A stretch of DNA of 64,000 nt, taken from contig NC_021700.1 in the NCBI RefSeq assembly GCF_000247815.1, positions 19,122,885 through 19,186,884 of the forward strand. The letters run 5' to 3'. Position numbers and translations under genes: made by a program. Positions 49,578 to 62,750 of the stretch are shown here, piece by piece. Under the pieces are notes generated by a model that saw only the letters and a program-made list of their open reading frames with translations, did no database searches and was not told the origin of the DNA. Positions within the stretch are counted from its first letter, which is position 1, and each line of letters starts with the position of its first letter. This DNA comes from Ficedula albicollis. Taxonomy: Eukaryota; Chordata; Aves; Passeriformes; Muscicapidae.

Positions 49578-49934
49578 TTAATGCCTCTGCCATGCAGAGG
49601 TGATATATCCTCTGCTGGAGACAGATGTTGTCTCCACTGTGGCCACTGTCTGGAGCTGGGAGCTCTGCTCGGGAGGTGTTAACTCATCATACCCCTGATT
49701 ACACCCGTCTGCTGTAGCTTGGGCAGATGATGAGTTACCAGTGCTGTACCTGCTGTGACCACTCACACGCTGACTTCCAGATTTGACCACAAAATCTGCT
49801 GCTGTTGCCTTGTTGACGTCCACTGGGCAGCTTTTTTCCACAAAATCTGCTGCTGTTGCCTTGTTGACGAGGCAAACCTCCAGTTTTAGAAATGTTGAGT
49901 GTATGGTTATTTTGGTAGGCTGCCTGCCAAACAT
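49578..49934 (-). other. Unrecognised 118-codon frame with a 17-codon internal repeat
   Basis: This minus-strand open frame lies in a patch richer in G+C than its surroundings. Near its N-terminus the segment VNKATAADFV occurs twice, 17 residues apart. At the DNA level this is a 32-base direct repeat (49787-49818 and 49838-49869) with a period of 51 bases, so the duplication keeps the frame. The rest is rich in Ser, Thr, Gln and Ala, with no domain I know. At the downstream end (about 49582-49598) lies a CCTCTGC-CAT-GCAGAGG hairpin. It could be a decayed transposon or LTR piece, an orphan exon or chance. Function is not known, and coding is not claimed. Confidence 0.3.
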
Positions 49935-51377
49935 TTCTGAGGAAGATAGTCAGCAGAAGGAAAAATGGTACTTCAAGCAGTATAATTAAGTTAGTGCTGA
50001 GCAGAATTCATCAGAAAGACGAACTTCTCTATAAGAGTGATTTTCAGTTACTGCTGAATTTTAAGAAATCCTCGGTGGTTTTTTTTGCAAATATGGGAGA
50101 TATGAAAAACATATATTATTTTGCAACTCTTTGTATAACACTGTGGCTAATTCAGAAGCAAAAAAAAATATTAAAAACAGCAGAAAAGAAAACTGTTGCA
50201 CTACAGATTTTATAAAAAACCTGCTATAGAAAATTCACAGAATATTCGGCTGGAGAGTGGGAAGAAACAGCAGGATGCTGATTGCAGTTTATTGCTCTAT
50301 TTTGATACCTATGGTGTTCTGATTTTGACAATTCTACATTCTTAAAATTATAATCCATACGATGGTGGTGAGATCAGAAGGAAAGGGACAAGGACAAAGC
50401 ATGTTAAGCATTAAAGGAGATAAAGGAAGATATTTTGCTTTGACCTCATTATCTATAAAATGAAAATCGGACCTGCTGCCCTGCAGATCATGAAAGGATA
50501 AACCAACTGAGGAAGTGCTAAATCAGACTGCATGCTTAGGTTGTGTTTCCAGGAATCCTAGTTATCCCTTTCTAAAGGAATGAGCAGTGCTGTGGGAAAT
50601 GCACATTAAATCTCAATGTTGGCACATGCAGAGGAAGAACTTGTATTTCATCTTCCTATATCACAATTAAGTACATTTTTATACATTTCCATTTTGGAAA
50701 GCATGGGGAAATGGTTGTTCACTGTCACTTAAATTTTCTGTTGATAAATTTACAAAGTTTGGGTTTGTTCCAGAAATACAAAAGAAATATTAAAATTCCT
50801 TCTCCCCAAGAACCAATTCTCATTTTCCAGCCAGATCTGGGTATTCAGGGCCCTACTTTTGCCCAGCGAAAGCACAAATTATTTTAAATTGTTAGCTCTC
50901 CCTTACAGATGCATATTGTTCTCATTTTATTTTTCCCCTTATCTAGACAACCTTTTCCTCTCCTCTTTGCTAAGTGTACCAGACATCATTAGTAGGCATG
51001 CACAGTACTTGCAGTACTGTAGCATGCTGTTTTCAAGGCAGTACAGTATTAAACATGCTCACCAATAGTTCATTGTGTACAACATTATATTTCATACAAT
51101 GTGTTTTGAAAAATAATGTTGACTAGTTAATAACAGTTTCTTTAGGAAAAAATCTATAGAAATTCTTTTGCTGCATTTTATGTCCCTGACAATGTCTACT
51201 GCTCCCCTTATTTCAGTAGTGGCTAGCACACGGCATCACATCTACTTCAGCATGGTCCCCAAACTGAAAAATCGTAGAGGTCTTTGTTTTTAGTACCTCT
51301 CACCACTGGACTGTACATTACTGCTTGTCATCTTACTTGAGTGAGCTGACTGATGAATACAATACTGGATAACTGAG

Positions 51378-52086
51378 AATCATAGGATCACAGAATCATT
51401 TAGACTAGAAAAGACTCTTAAGATCATCGAGAATGATGGTTAAACCAGCATTGCCAAGTCCATCGCTAAACCATGTACCCAAGAGCCATATCCATATGGT
51501 TTTGAACACTTTCAGGGACACTTACTCCATCACTTTCCTGGGCAGCCTGATCCAATATCTGGCCATATTTCAGTGAAGAAATTTTTCCTAATATACAATT
51601 AAAGCCTCCCCTGGTAAAATTCAAGGCAATTTCCTCTTGTATTATCTCTTGTTACCTGAGAGAGGAGGTCAACCCCACCTGGCTACAGCCTCCTTCCAGG
51701 CAGTTGGAGAGAACCGTAAGTTCACTCCTGAGGCTCCTTTTCTCCAGGGTAAACACCCCCAGCCCCCTCAGCTGCTCCTCACAGCACTGCTGCTCCAGAC
51801 CCTGCCCCAGCTCCACTGCCCTTCTCTGCACTCACTCCAGCCCCTCGGTGTCTTTCTGGCACTCAGGGCCCAGAGCTGGACACAGCACTCGAGGTGTGGC
51901 CTCAGCAGTGCCCAGCACAGGGGGACAATCCCTGCCCTGCTCCTGCTGCCCACACCATTGCTGATCCAGGCCAGGATGCCATTGGCCTTCTTGGCCCCCT
52001 GGGCACACCCTGGCTCATGTTCAGCTGCTGCCACCAGCACCCCCAGGTCCTTTTCCACTGGGCAGCTTTCCAGCCACTCTTAAGTT
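51378..52086 (-). mobile_element. CR1 LINE, 3' half (left of the nested LTR)
   Basis: The minus-strand CR1 3' end starts at 51378 with AATCATAGGATCACAGAATC. It includes the segments equivalent to the CR1 region after the polymerase core, for example EKDLGVLVAAAEHEPGCAQ in the frame 51768-52058. The CR1 match stops at about 52080 within the words CCAGCCACTCT. It resumes at 52999 with GCCTGTGGCACTGCCTGG, exactly the order seen uninterrupted in the copy at 24340-24375. The two parts are therefore one insertion split by a later one. Confidence 0.93.
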
Positions 52087-52998
52087 TGTATGGTCAGTAG
52101 ACACTTGCTGGATACCAGGTATCCATCTATCACTTCCCTGTGCCACTGGACAGGAGTGAGAAAATACAACAAAAGGCTCATGAGTTGAGATAAGTTCAGG
52201 GAGATATTGCTCACCAGTTACCATCACAGACAAAAAAATCTCAACTTTGGGATATTACTTGAAGTTACTAGCACTCAAAATCAGAGCAAGATAATGAGAA
52301 CTAAAATTTATCTTAAATATATCTTCCCCAATCCTAAACTCCTTTCCGGGGTCTACCTCCTCCCCCACAGCAGCACAGGGAGATGAGAAATGGAGGTTGC
52401 CCTCAGCTCATCATAGGTTGTTTCTGCTGCTACTCAGGAAGAGGAGTCCTTCCCTTGGTCCAACATGGGGTCACTCCCAAAGGAGAGTTCTCCCCAAACT
52501 TTTCCAGCAGGATTCCTTCCCACAGGCTACAGTTCTTCATGGGTATCTACCTGCTCCAGTGTGGGTTTCCTTCATGGACTGCAGGCGGATCTCTGCATCC
52601 CCATGTTCCTCCAGGGGCTGCAGGGGCACAGCTGCCTCACCGTGGGCTGCACCAGGGGCTGCAGGGGAACCTCGGCTCTGGCCCCTGGAGCACCTCCTGT
52701 CCTTCTGCACTGACCTTGGTGTTTGCAGGGCTGCTCCTCTCACATATTCTCACTCTTCTCTTCTCTGAGAGTGACTACAACTGCATAATAACTTTTTTTT
52801 TTCTCCTTGTATATGCTATTACAGAGGGGCTACTACCATCTTTGATTTGCTTGGCTAGTGGTGGGTCCAACTTGGAGCCAGATGTCATTGACTCGGACAT
52901 AGGGGAAGCTTCTCACAGCTTCCTGCAGAATCCTCCTGTAGAATCCCCACCACTCCTCCCACCCCACTTCCAAAACCTGACTCTGCAAACCCAATACA
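52087..52998 (-). mobile_element. Solo LTR of an avian endogenous retrovirus, nested in CR1
   Basis: A 912-base block interrupts the CR1 in minus orientation. In its own orientation it begins TGTATTGG and ends CCATACA, giving TG...CA termini with an imperfect inverted repeat. Within it are the ordered blocks I recall from a very abundant passerine LTR: GTGAGAAGCTTCCCC near the start, CAGTGCAGAAGGA in the middle, the GGAGCA/CTGCAGCCC repeats, and GAGCCTTTTGTTGTATTTTC near the end. No internal gag, pol or env sequence remains, so it is a solo LTR produced by recombination. The five bases on either side (AAGTT and GCCTG) do not match, so no target-site duplication is visible. The family name (ERVL-like) is tentative. 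Confidence 0.8.
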
Positions 52999-53700
52999 GC
53001 CTGTGGCACTGCCTGGGGTTGTTGTGATCCATGGGCAGGGACCAGCACCAGGCCTTGTTGAACCTCACATCAGAGGCCTTGGCTCATTGACACAGCCTGC
53101 CCAGATCCCTCTGTAGATGGGCAGGGACCAGCCCCAGGCCTTGTTGAACCTCACATCAGAGGCCTTGGCTCATTGACACAGCCTGCCCAGATCCCTCTGT
53201 AGAGCCTTCCTGCCCTCCAGCAGATTAATACTCCTGCCCAACTTGGTTTTCTGTGCAAACTGACTGAGGTTGTCCAGATCTTCTTGTCCAGGTGATCAAT
53301 AGAGACATTAAACAGAGCTGACCCTGATACTGAGCCCCTGGGAGCTGCACTGGTGGCTGACTGCCAGTTGGATGTAACTCCATTCAGCCCCACTCTCTGG
53401 GCTCAGTCATCCAGATAGGTTTCCAGCCAGCGCACAGCACACCCATCCAAGCCATGAGCAGCCATTTTCTCCAGGTGAATGCCATGGGAGATAGTGTCGA
53501 AGGCTATACTGAAGTCCAGGCACATAACATCCACAGGCTTTCTCTCATCCACTGAGTGTGTCACCCTGTCATAGAAGGAGGTCAAACAGGACAAAGCCCT
53601 TCTGGCAGAGCCTGGTCCCCCGGTTGTCCTGATTGTGCCTCATGATCCCACTCCAGATGAGCTGCCCTGTGACCCTCCCTGGTACTGAGGTCAGAGATGC
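52999..53700 (-). mobile_element. CR1 LINE, reverse-transcriptase part (right of the nested LTR)
   Basis: The continuation of the interrupted minus-strand CR1. Frame 53403-53594 carries reverse-transcriptase motif A, LDFSIAFDTISHG, at about 53480-53519 with both aspartates kept, then LEKMAAHGLDGCAVRWLETYL. Frame 53151-53393 carries motif B as PRGSVSGSALFN (53307-53342), followed by DHLDKKIW. The FADD box region near 53255 is degraded to FAQK, so the polymerase is dead. A frameshift separates the two frames and an 86-bp duplication lies in the 3' part. The 5' end is truncated at about 53700. Confidence 0.93.
53031..53202. repeat. 86-bp tandem duplication within CR1
   Basis: The copies at 53031-53116 and 53117-53202 both start with ATGGGCAGGGACCAGC and end with CCCTCTGTAG. 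By eye they differ at one base (CACC versus CCCC at the 17th base region). Because 86 is not a multiple of three, it shifts the CR1 frame. The 23.7-kb copy has a single unit here. Confidence 0.93.
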
Positions 53701-56700
53701 GCAGAAGTCAAGATCTGCTTCCTGTACCTCATTCATTTCCAAAACACAGAAGTTTCATTCTCTCCAAGAACTTGCCTGTTTGATTGTCATTATGCAAAGA
53801 GGAGAGTCAAGTCAGGATCATAGCACTGTTATGGGAAGGATTTGCTAATAGAAATATGTGAAGGTTCAGAATTGTCTTTAAAAGGAAATGCAGGCTTAAG
53901 GACAGGTCAGCAATAGATGTGTTCATAATTTTTTCCATAAAAGGTAACTAAATGCTTGTTTTATAAAAATATACACATACAGCCTAATTTTAATTTCAAT
54001 AAATATAGATACTGAAAACAAATACGGCTGTTTCATCTCCAGCTATAAAATCTAATTGTTTTGAAAGATATATTGTTTTCAACTTCAGGTTCTAACAAGA
54101 AGAAAATTGCTGAGTTTAAAAGGTTCCTACTGATAATCCATTTTCATGCTTATAATCCCTAAGAATTTAACTCCCTTTTTGTTTGTACAGTGCCATGGGC
54201 TTTCATGGTTTAAAGCACTATAGCTTATAATTAGCTAAGCTATGTCAGATAGATGAAAAACCTCCAAGGCCAGCCTTGGAGTGTAACTATGCTGATATGT
54301 TCCTCATTAATATGGCAACAAAGTGGTAGTTTTGACTTCATTTTTGAGTCTGCAGAGTTACAGATTTCTTATTTATAGCAAGCACTTTAAGGAGGTATGG
54401 ATACATACTGGAAAGGAATTCAGTTCAAGACATCAGCAAGTGAAGGTTTTATCAAGGACGCTAAAAAGAAGGACACTCAAAAACCAAGGCAGCAATTTAA
54501 GAAAAGAAAATAAAAGCCATGGCTATATTCCAAACCCACTTTCTTATTACTGATAGGTTTGAAAGATGTTAATGGCAACTACCAGAGATTATTGAATGTG
54601 GCCTATAACCCACAACTATAAAAAGCTAATTCCAAAGAGTCTTTCAAACACTTTTGGGCTCAGTAATGAGGACAATTAACAAAAGGCAAATAACAGAGGA
54701 GAAGAACTGTGAGTTTCTTACCAGTATCTCTGGTACCGTGAATAATTGATTACAGAGATGTTAGCACTTCTCTTTGACACTGCTGAGACAATTAACTCTT
54801 GGTCAAAGTCATGACCTGGGCCACGCAGTCCAGCATTAAAAGTCACACTCCCAACCCACACTTTTTCCATTCAATCTGTCATTGAAAATAATCACACTAA
54901 GAAATTCACCTAGACATTGAGGATAAGTTACAAATCTGAATTTTTAATTTGCAATCATGTCAGTTTCACTATGAAAATATGCTCCAGTTTTAGAAGGAAA
55001 ATTCTACCTTTACTTTTTTTTTGCCATGATAGACTTGATATTAAAACTCATAGTCTAAATTGCAGCAAATAATACATACAGAAAATAAAACAAACATTGG
55101 TTTCTACATTATGCAACATTAGACAAGAAACATCTTTGAAGTGAAAAGAATATTTTTGTATTACAACTATAAAAAATAATCATTAAAATTAAATATTTTT
55201 TAAATTGCAGTTCATCCTGTATAGATGGATTTCTCCAAATAATTTGAAAATATGACTGCCAAAGATTTTAAATGCTGCTAACTAACAAATGTTATGTAGC
55301 CAGCACAACAACCTGTGGCTCACATTTTGTCTTGAAATCCACTCAGAAAGAAAGGCTTTTAGAAACTTTAAAGTAGCAATTTCTCATTGGAACAGCTTAT
55401 GATATTTTTGTTTGATATTCCTATTGAAATAGCTTTCTGAGATACCATTTGCATCTGCCTGCTATAAAATAAATTTGAAAGTCACAGGGTTTTTTTCCAC
55501 AAGATTTAGAAAATAAAACCAATGTCATAGTATATAAAATCTCTAATGTAGTTGTTTTAAAAGAAGGATCTTAAGTCCATAACTCATGTACACATGCATT
55601 AGCCACTTAATTTCACAAAATTTCCAAAAGAGGTATATCTAGTAAGGAATTAATATACTGTATCTTATGTAAGAAAGTGGAAAACAGAGTTGAAAGTTCT
55701 AAGAATTTGCTTTTATAAGTGATCAAATTGCCCTTATTCAGGAAAGACTATTATATAAATTTCTAACATTTTTTTACAAGAATTACGGCTGTGAAAATTG
55801 AAAAAGTTCCCTTTTTATAGTAATGCTGGGCAAATAATATCTATCTATCAGAAACCAACTTCTTTCCTAATTAATTTAGCACACATCAAGCAAGAAAACA
55901 ATATTAACCTGTAATTACTTATATCTTTTATTGACACACTGAGGACAAAAAGACTAAGACCACTTAGAATGTGATTAGGAAAAAAAGAAAAGGCAAACAA
56001 AAAATAGAAAAGCTTAGCTCTGACAATTAGTTAGAGATATTTGAAGCAGGTGATCTTTGCACACCCTCACGTCAGATAGTATAAGGTGGTAACGAGATGG
56101 TCTCAAGCAGCTCTCAGAGAGCTTTGCTGCATTTTAACTTTGAGACAGACACATTGAATACACCTGAATGATGCTTAATCAATAAAGATGCCTTTTCATC
56201 AATAAGGTTGACCCAGACCACAGAGTGAGTTCTTCCCTTAGAGTTCACCCTCAATCCAAAAAAAAATCTCCTAAACATCTGCCAACCACACATTCCCAGC
56301 CATGCCCCTGGAAAAAGATTTGTTTTCTCCTATTGCTGTGGTCTGGTCACTCATCCTGCTCTTTGCTTTATTCAGAATTTTTGCCTAGCTCTCTTCACAC
56401 TGTGGTTTCCCTGACTTTTTCTCTCTCGGGCTCTCCCATGTCCCACTCATCTTTAGCTATTCTCTGCAATAGTACAAACAATCTGTTCTCCAGAGATTCA
56501 TCTATTCATTGTGAAGTGGTTAGAGCAAGGTGAATGGGCAGCCTTCATTGCTGCAGCCTGTGCGCAGAAATTTACACGAAGAGGAAGCAAATCACAACCA
56601 ACAAAACAAATTACACAAGACATCTCACTTCCTCTAAAGAACAAAACTCTCTTCTTTATCACACATTATCAAATTATATATACTCACTGAAATACTGGAC

Positions 56701-59700
56701 ATTGAAATATTGGTCTACTAGCAATATTGTTGAGAAAAACAATGACATCTAGTGACAAGACAGAAAATCACAACTCTATCTTCCCTGTGCAGAACTAAAT
56801 GAGTACACATTCATCTCTACACTCTATTGGCCACAATATACTCCCTGGAGCTCCAAGATTAACTGCTTTTTATGTTAAAAATCAGCACAAAAGGAAAACC
56901 AAACCAGACTTAAATTGTCTTGAATCTGTATCCAGCAGTATTCAAATCCACAACATTTTAATTTTGCAAAGCATACGTCCCCCAGACTCTAAGTTCTTAC
57001 ACACTGACATGTTCAGAAAACAGTAAATTATTACTTGCACTTGACAGATTTTTTAAAACTAGCAAAAATTAGTGTACTATTTATATTCTTCCATCTTGCA
57101 CTCAATATGGATGCTACACTAAGAAAGGCAAGAATTCATATTATTCTACCTACATCACGGAGAATAAGATAAAAACTTAATGGTAGAACTGCAGTTATAG
57201 ACTTAAATGAACAGGAGTTCAGCAACATTAGCCTCTGATTTTTTTCTAAACAGTTGGGTTTTTTTTTTCCTCCAGAAGGCATAACTTCCTTCATAGTGTC
57301 CGAGACAGCAAATGAATTTCTGGGAAATAAAATTTGTACTTGCATTTCTGCATGTCAGTTCTTTGTAACATTTCTTGTATACTGGAACTTTTTCAGCTTT
57401 TACTTTAGTAACCTGAGAACATTGTGTAAAACAGCATCTCTATTATTTAGCAATTCATTTTATGTTCTATTAATTATGTGTTGCTAAAAGGGCACCAAAC
57501 ATCACATCATTGTAATGTAGGGGCTCTGTTGTGCCATTCTGGACTTTTTTCTAGCTGTCCTTGACAATTTGTTATAGAAACCTGCAGTTTTTATTTTCAC
57601 AGGATCTACATTATAAAATGGGTTCTATATGTATAACATTATGGTTCTTCCTTTTTTTCTGATAAAATTTACAATTAACTTGGCTGTTTCAGTAATGACA
57701 CAGTAATTTAATTGTCTATTTCTTTGTTAGATAAAAAATGCACATAATATACCAGGCCATTTTAGTTCACTAGAGCATATTTCTGCAATGTGTCTTTTTA
57801 TCCCAATAGCTCATATATATAAATATGAATTCCATTGGATAATTATGAAATCTAGACATATTTTCGAGTGTGTTCTGAAGAGTTGCACAAATGAAAATTT
57901 ATTCAATTTTTGTGCTGACCTTAGATCATCTTTCTCCAGTTATGTATGTAAAAGTACAGTTGGAAATTCCTAAAAACAGGCATTCTAAAATAGAAGATTT
58001 ATTTATATGCATGCTAGTTCCCATTAAAAGAAGTGGGTAAAGATATTTTGCCTTTTGAGTCTGCAAAAAGTTTTAAAGAGAGCACCTCTACAGAGATTGA
58101 AGGAATTTGTAAACATATCTCATTTCATTTTAACTGATTCTAAGAGAGGCACCAGGGAATTTTGGAAAAGCAATCAAAACACCTACATCAATAAATTCTT
58201 ACTAATAATCCTAGTTGTCAAAACAAAGATTCTAATTTAAAGACTTCTCCATCTACTCTGTTTCTTCCTGCCTAAACAACCAACATTTAGGTTATAATAA
58301 ACCAATAAATTATTAATAAAATAGATTGCATAATTTAGATACAAAAAGTATTGTTTCTAATTACAATCGAAAACCCGAACCACCAATTTAGCTGAAATTT
58401 AGGATGATGATAAAATAATATAATTAAAACCAGCTCTAGTTTGTCTAACAATAAACAAATTTATTTACAAAAAATTATACTATAAACCCCATCTATTTTT
58501 TCACATTAGAGATAAAGTATTAAATATATAATTGTAGTTGCAAAAGATTAAATGGCTTATTTATTTACCGGGTCAATATGGTTGTTCAGTGTGACAACAG
58601 TTATGTATAACCCATTTTTATATATTTGAACAAACTTCAAAAACATTTCAGAAAAAAGCATAATTTTTCACTCATTTCAGAATTCTTTTTCTATATGACC
58701 TATGGTATGGTGCTGTTGTTTAAGGAACATAAGCACATTCTCTTCCTGTAAAACACCTTAGCAAAATCAGCAAATTAGATTAAGTGCCCACAGTTCAAGG
58801 TTGCATCTATATTTGTGTTTCGGTTTGGCTCAGGAGTGCATTGTGAAACTAGAGCACCTTTACCACTTGGTTGTGCATAGTAGAGAATTCTTGCAGTACG
58901 TAAATAGAACATAAACAAAGCGAGACCAGAGGTCTGTGTACACAATAAGGAATAATCTCAGGTATGGGCAATGTAGGCACTGGTTTATCAGTACTGACTG
59001 CTTGAAGCTGTAGTAACCTCCCTGTTATACCCTATTTGCCTGTTAAATTACAGCCTAAGAGGTCTTTATGAGATTATAATCCCTCTGAGCAAACCCCCCC
59101 AAAACACTGAGGGCATCTAAACCTGCATTGCAGAAAGCACAAAAAAAAAGACATCTGCTTTACCACATACTGTCATTAAGACTAATTTCTTAGTAGAAGA
59201 GCCCCTAACACCTATGCTGCATGAAGTGAATTTTCCAATCTTCCTGTACACTGATCTAGGAGCACCCAAAGGGATCTACTCCCAGCCTCCACAGAGAGCA
59301 GGTCATGCTTTGAACACACAGGCACAGAAAAGAGTAACTGACACGTGATTCTGCATATGAATTTCTAACATGGAACAGTGGAAATCCAGGAATCTTGTCC
59401 AGAGTAAACTGGGGAGAGTACAAAAAAAGAAAAGTGAGTTTGGCCCACAGAAGTGCTCCACAGAAGTGGAGCCCATCAGTGATTCACATCTTCAAAATAT
59501 ATAAAATATTTGTACAATTCATGTAAGTCTATTGGTTCCTGAGTGTGTTGCTGCTTTCTAAGGCAGAATATGTATAGACAGATATGCATCAGTTGCAAAT
59601 AGAGATGAAAAACGTCATCTTCAATCTTGTACCTTGCAAATTTTCCTCATTTATGTTTTCTATTTCCTAATATGAATTGAAAATGCAACTTCTGACAATG

Positions 59701-60998
59701 CAACATTGTTTAGCACAAGTTATGAAGTAGCTCATATATCTCCATATAGTCCAGAAAATGGTTCATCAGAATTACTGGAATATAAAAATGGTCCTGCCCA
59801 GTGTGTTTCAGCTTTCACTCATATCTGCCACTACTATAGTTCATAAAGGCCACAGAAATGTCATCATTATACAAAATTTTTGTGTATCATTTGGATCATG
59901 AGGTATTTCATAATACAATTGTATCTATGCTTTAGATCACAAATACTCAATAAATTTTAAAACTACATATGCTTATCAATTTCCAGCCACCCAGGGATAA
60001 AGCAGTTTATAGCATCTTTTAATGCAAATGTATAACTTAACAATGCAAATTAGACACTAGTAGCCTTAAATGTTACATTTTTCTTACAATGTTTACAATT
60101 TTCTTTAAAAGCAGACCTTGTTATGGTTTGCTGTGCCACATCACTAGAGCTCAGAACATCAATTTCTGCAAATCCTGAACAACTTTTTTTGATGAACATC
60201 ACATAAGCATTGAGTTAATAGTTTGTATTCTCTCCTAGTTTTGTTCCTTAAAACTCTTTGCATATAAGCTTCAAAAACTTTGGAAGAAGTTCTGGTATAT
60301 TTACTGATTTCTTGATATAAATCTTGATGCCAACCTGCAAAGCAGCAGCATTCAAAGTAATTCACCTGACTTCAGATTTCAGTAGAACGAGAGTAATGAG
60401 CCAATATCACTGCTAGCTGAAAACACCACAGTTAAATCACTTACAGGTTTTTGTACTTGAGTTCTAAACACGGAAAAGTGCCATGAATATTGCCTTACTT
60501 GGCACTCATCTGAAGCAGCATGTGTTAGAGAAGAGGACAAGAGCGTACTTGTTGGTGTATTCCTACAGATCTCATGCAAAATCCAGAGAACACAGCAGAA
60601 AGATTTAATTACACGTGACAGCATTTTCTGACGAGTTAAAAATCTCAAGACATTAAAATATTTTGTATGCACTCACTGGACATATGAATTCACAGAAGGG
60701 CAAAATGCAAACATCCAACCAAACTATGTTCTACTTCAGAAACGGTATGTAACATTAAAAACAAATAAACAGAAAGAGGCATCAAGTATATATGTAGAGA
60801 CACATGTACATAGTAGCATAAAAAATTCCACAATATTGTACTCACAAATTTTATACTGGCAAAAGGTTTCAGCCAAAACATATTCCTAGATTTGCAACTT
60901 ATAATCCGTTCATCATGAATATTCAGATACATTAAAAATGTTCTCTTATCAGCTTTGTTTTCCTTCTTTCCCTCTTAATTTTGGAAACTCACAACTTT

Positions 60999-61045
60999 TA
61001 AGGTCTAAAAAGACCTAAAGGTCTTTTTAGGTCTTTAAGGCCTAA
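60999..61045. repeat. Overlapping inverted repeats built on AGACCTAAA / TTTAGGTCT
   Basis: The word AGGTCT and its complement AGACCT alternate four times. At least two mutually exclusive hairpins are possible: AAAAAGACC-TAAA-GGTCTTTTT and AAGACCTAAA-GGTCTT-TTTAGGTCTT. No terminator or transposon end is implied. Confidence 0.75.
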
Positions 61046-61703
61046 AATTCTGCTACTTACCCTGCATTCAGATTTTCAGAATCAATTGCAACAGAAAAAT
61101 ATTTTGAAAAAGGTTTTAATCACAGAATTAAACAAGTAAAGAAACCCAGCTGCATTTCTAAGCAGATTATTTAAAAGGTTAAGAATTTGTAATTTTTATG
61201 TAGTTTTATGTTCTAATTTCAGAGAATGCTACCCTGAAATTCTAACTCTTGACAGTATCTCAGCTCAAAAACCTGAAAATATTTAACAGTAAATAACCTT
61301 ATATATTCACAGATCAAATTTTTCAATTCCACATATATTTGACAGGGTAAAAAAAGTGAAACAACATAGCACAAAATTTACTTGTTCAACTTTGCTAAAG
61401 ATCAGTCAATAATCAAATTGAAACAATAGTCCTCAAGCACAGTCATGTGACATATAATGGAGAGAGGACAAACATGATTAATCTAGCTCTTTAAAATCAT
61501 TTCAAACCACTGAATTGTGAGGCATTCTTTTGTTTTCAGTTCTGGCAGAGAGGAGGGGAAAAAAACCAAGAAGAACACAGTAGAAATTTCTTGATTTGTA
61601 CAAACTTCTAAGCTGTGAATTTCTTGCTTGAGCTTAGACATAGGTTACCAGAACAGATCCAGTTGTGTAAAACAGTCTCTAAACTGTTGTATGCACAAGC
61701 ATG

Positions 61704-61790
61704 AGGAAAAAAGAAAATAACCAAAAACCCTAACCAAAAATACCAAAACCAGAAACTGCAAAAACAAAAACCAAAAGCCTCCAAAACAAA
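61704..61790 (+). repeat. A-rich CCAAAA simple repeat
   Basis: Irregular repetition of AACCAAAAA and ACCAAAACC words over about 85 bases. It is low-complexity sequence with no element attached that I can see. Confidence 0.65.
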
Positions 61791-62614
61791 CTTCAGTTAA
61801 TTTTATGACCAAGTACTTCTATTTCTCCGTAGGGTTGATCCATACCCTAGTAGTGCTGCACTTAATTATTTTGTGTTGCTGCATATAAATGTTTCAATTC
61901 CTTTGCGTCTGCAGGCAAAATAAATCAGTATTCCACAGCAACAAAGAGCCTGAGCATTTGTTAGGCAGAGAAAGGTTTCAGTTCCTGTTCAAACTAGAGT
62001 TAAAAATGTGATTTGATACAAAAGGTGTGTTATGACACTAGGAAATGTAAGACATTAATTTATTTCACACTATGCTTTCTTTGTTGTGAGCTACTTCTGC
62101 ACAGCAAAAAGCAGTGTCAGGATCCAGATCAGGCCGAGCTATATTATGTATTTATGAAATAGCAGTGAAGCTGCTGCACTGGGTGTTGTAATGCTCTGCC
62201 CAGTAACCTGGTTACAATAGTAACTGGCTTTTCTTTTTTCTTATCTATAACACAAATGCTCCACTTTTGCCAACCAAGGAATTTTGTGGTTCCAGCAAAC
62301 ATGCCCATCTGTGCATGATGTGCATAACAAAGCTGGAAAGATATGTGTATACTCTTTGTCTTTATGACTTTCCTTATCCCAGTCATGATATACAGATAGA
62401 ACAGCCAGAACACCACCAGAAAAAGGTGTCAGCAAAGATTTTAGCCCAAACTAAAACTCCAAACAGCAGACATATATATCTTAAGTTCAGTCAAAACAGT
62501 AGACTTCAAAACAGTCCTGCTTCACACACTTTTTATTGTAACCATTATGCTAGCTTTTGAAAATTACTTACATCAAGCAAAAAAAAGAGAGGTTATACAG
62601 ATCATGATTTTCCC

Positions 62615-62750
62615 TAATAATAAAAAATAATGATATTTACTAATAATAAATATAATAATATTTATAATACTTATATAATAATCAATTAAATAATAATGAT
62701 GATAACTAAATAATAATAATAATAAAATAATAATAATAATAACAAAAAAA
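62615..62750 (+). repeat. (AAT)n / TAATAA microsatellite
   Basis: A long degenerate AAT repeat, with cleaner (AAT)n blocks at about 62709-62742. It ends in a short A-run. It resembles ordinary AT microsatellites. Confidence 0.9.

Larger units (their letters stand above)
45363..51377. other. AT-rich non-coding DNA
   Basis: No gene is supported outside the separately listed items. The frame 46161-46508 (115 codons) is unrecognised. A somewhat GC-richer patch at about 46380-46560 and again at 46690-47060 is unexplained; it contains AGGACCCTGTG and AGGGTCCTGA words. AT-rich low-complexity sequence lies at about 47105-47215. Confidence 0.55.

Noticed and set aside
52383..53027. A 214-codon plus-strand frame with a hydrophobic stretch
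   Set aside because: It lies antisense within the solo LTR and ends in CR1 sequence, so it is a shadow of mobile elements.
56050..56540. A possible LTR or 3' exon with AATAAA near 56181
   Set aside because: No termini, inverted repeats or second copy are seen in the window, and AATAAA is frequent in AT-rich DNA.
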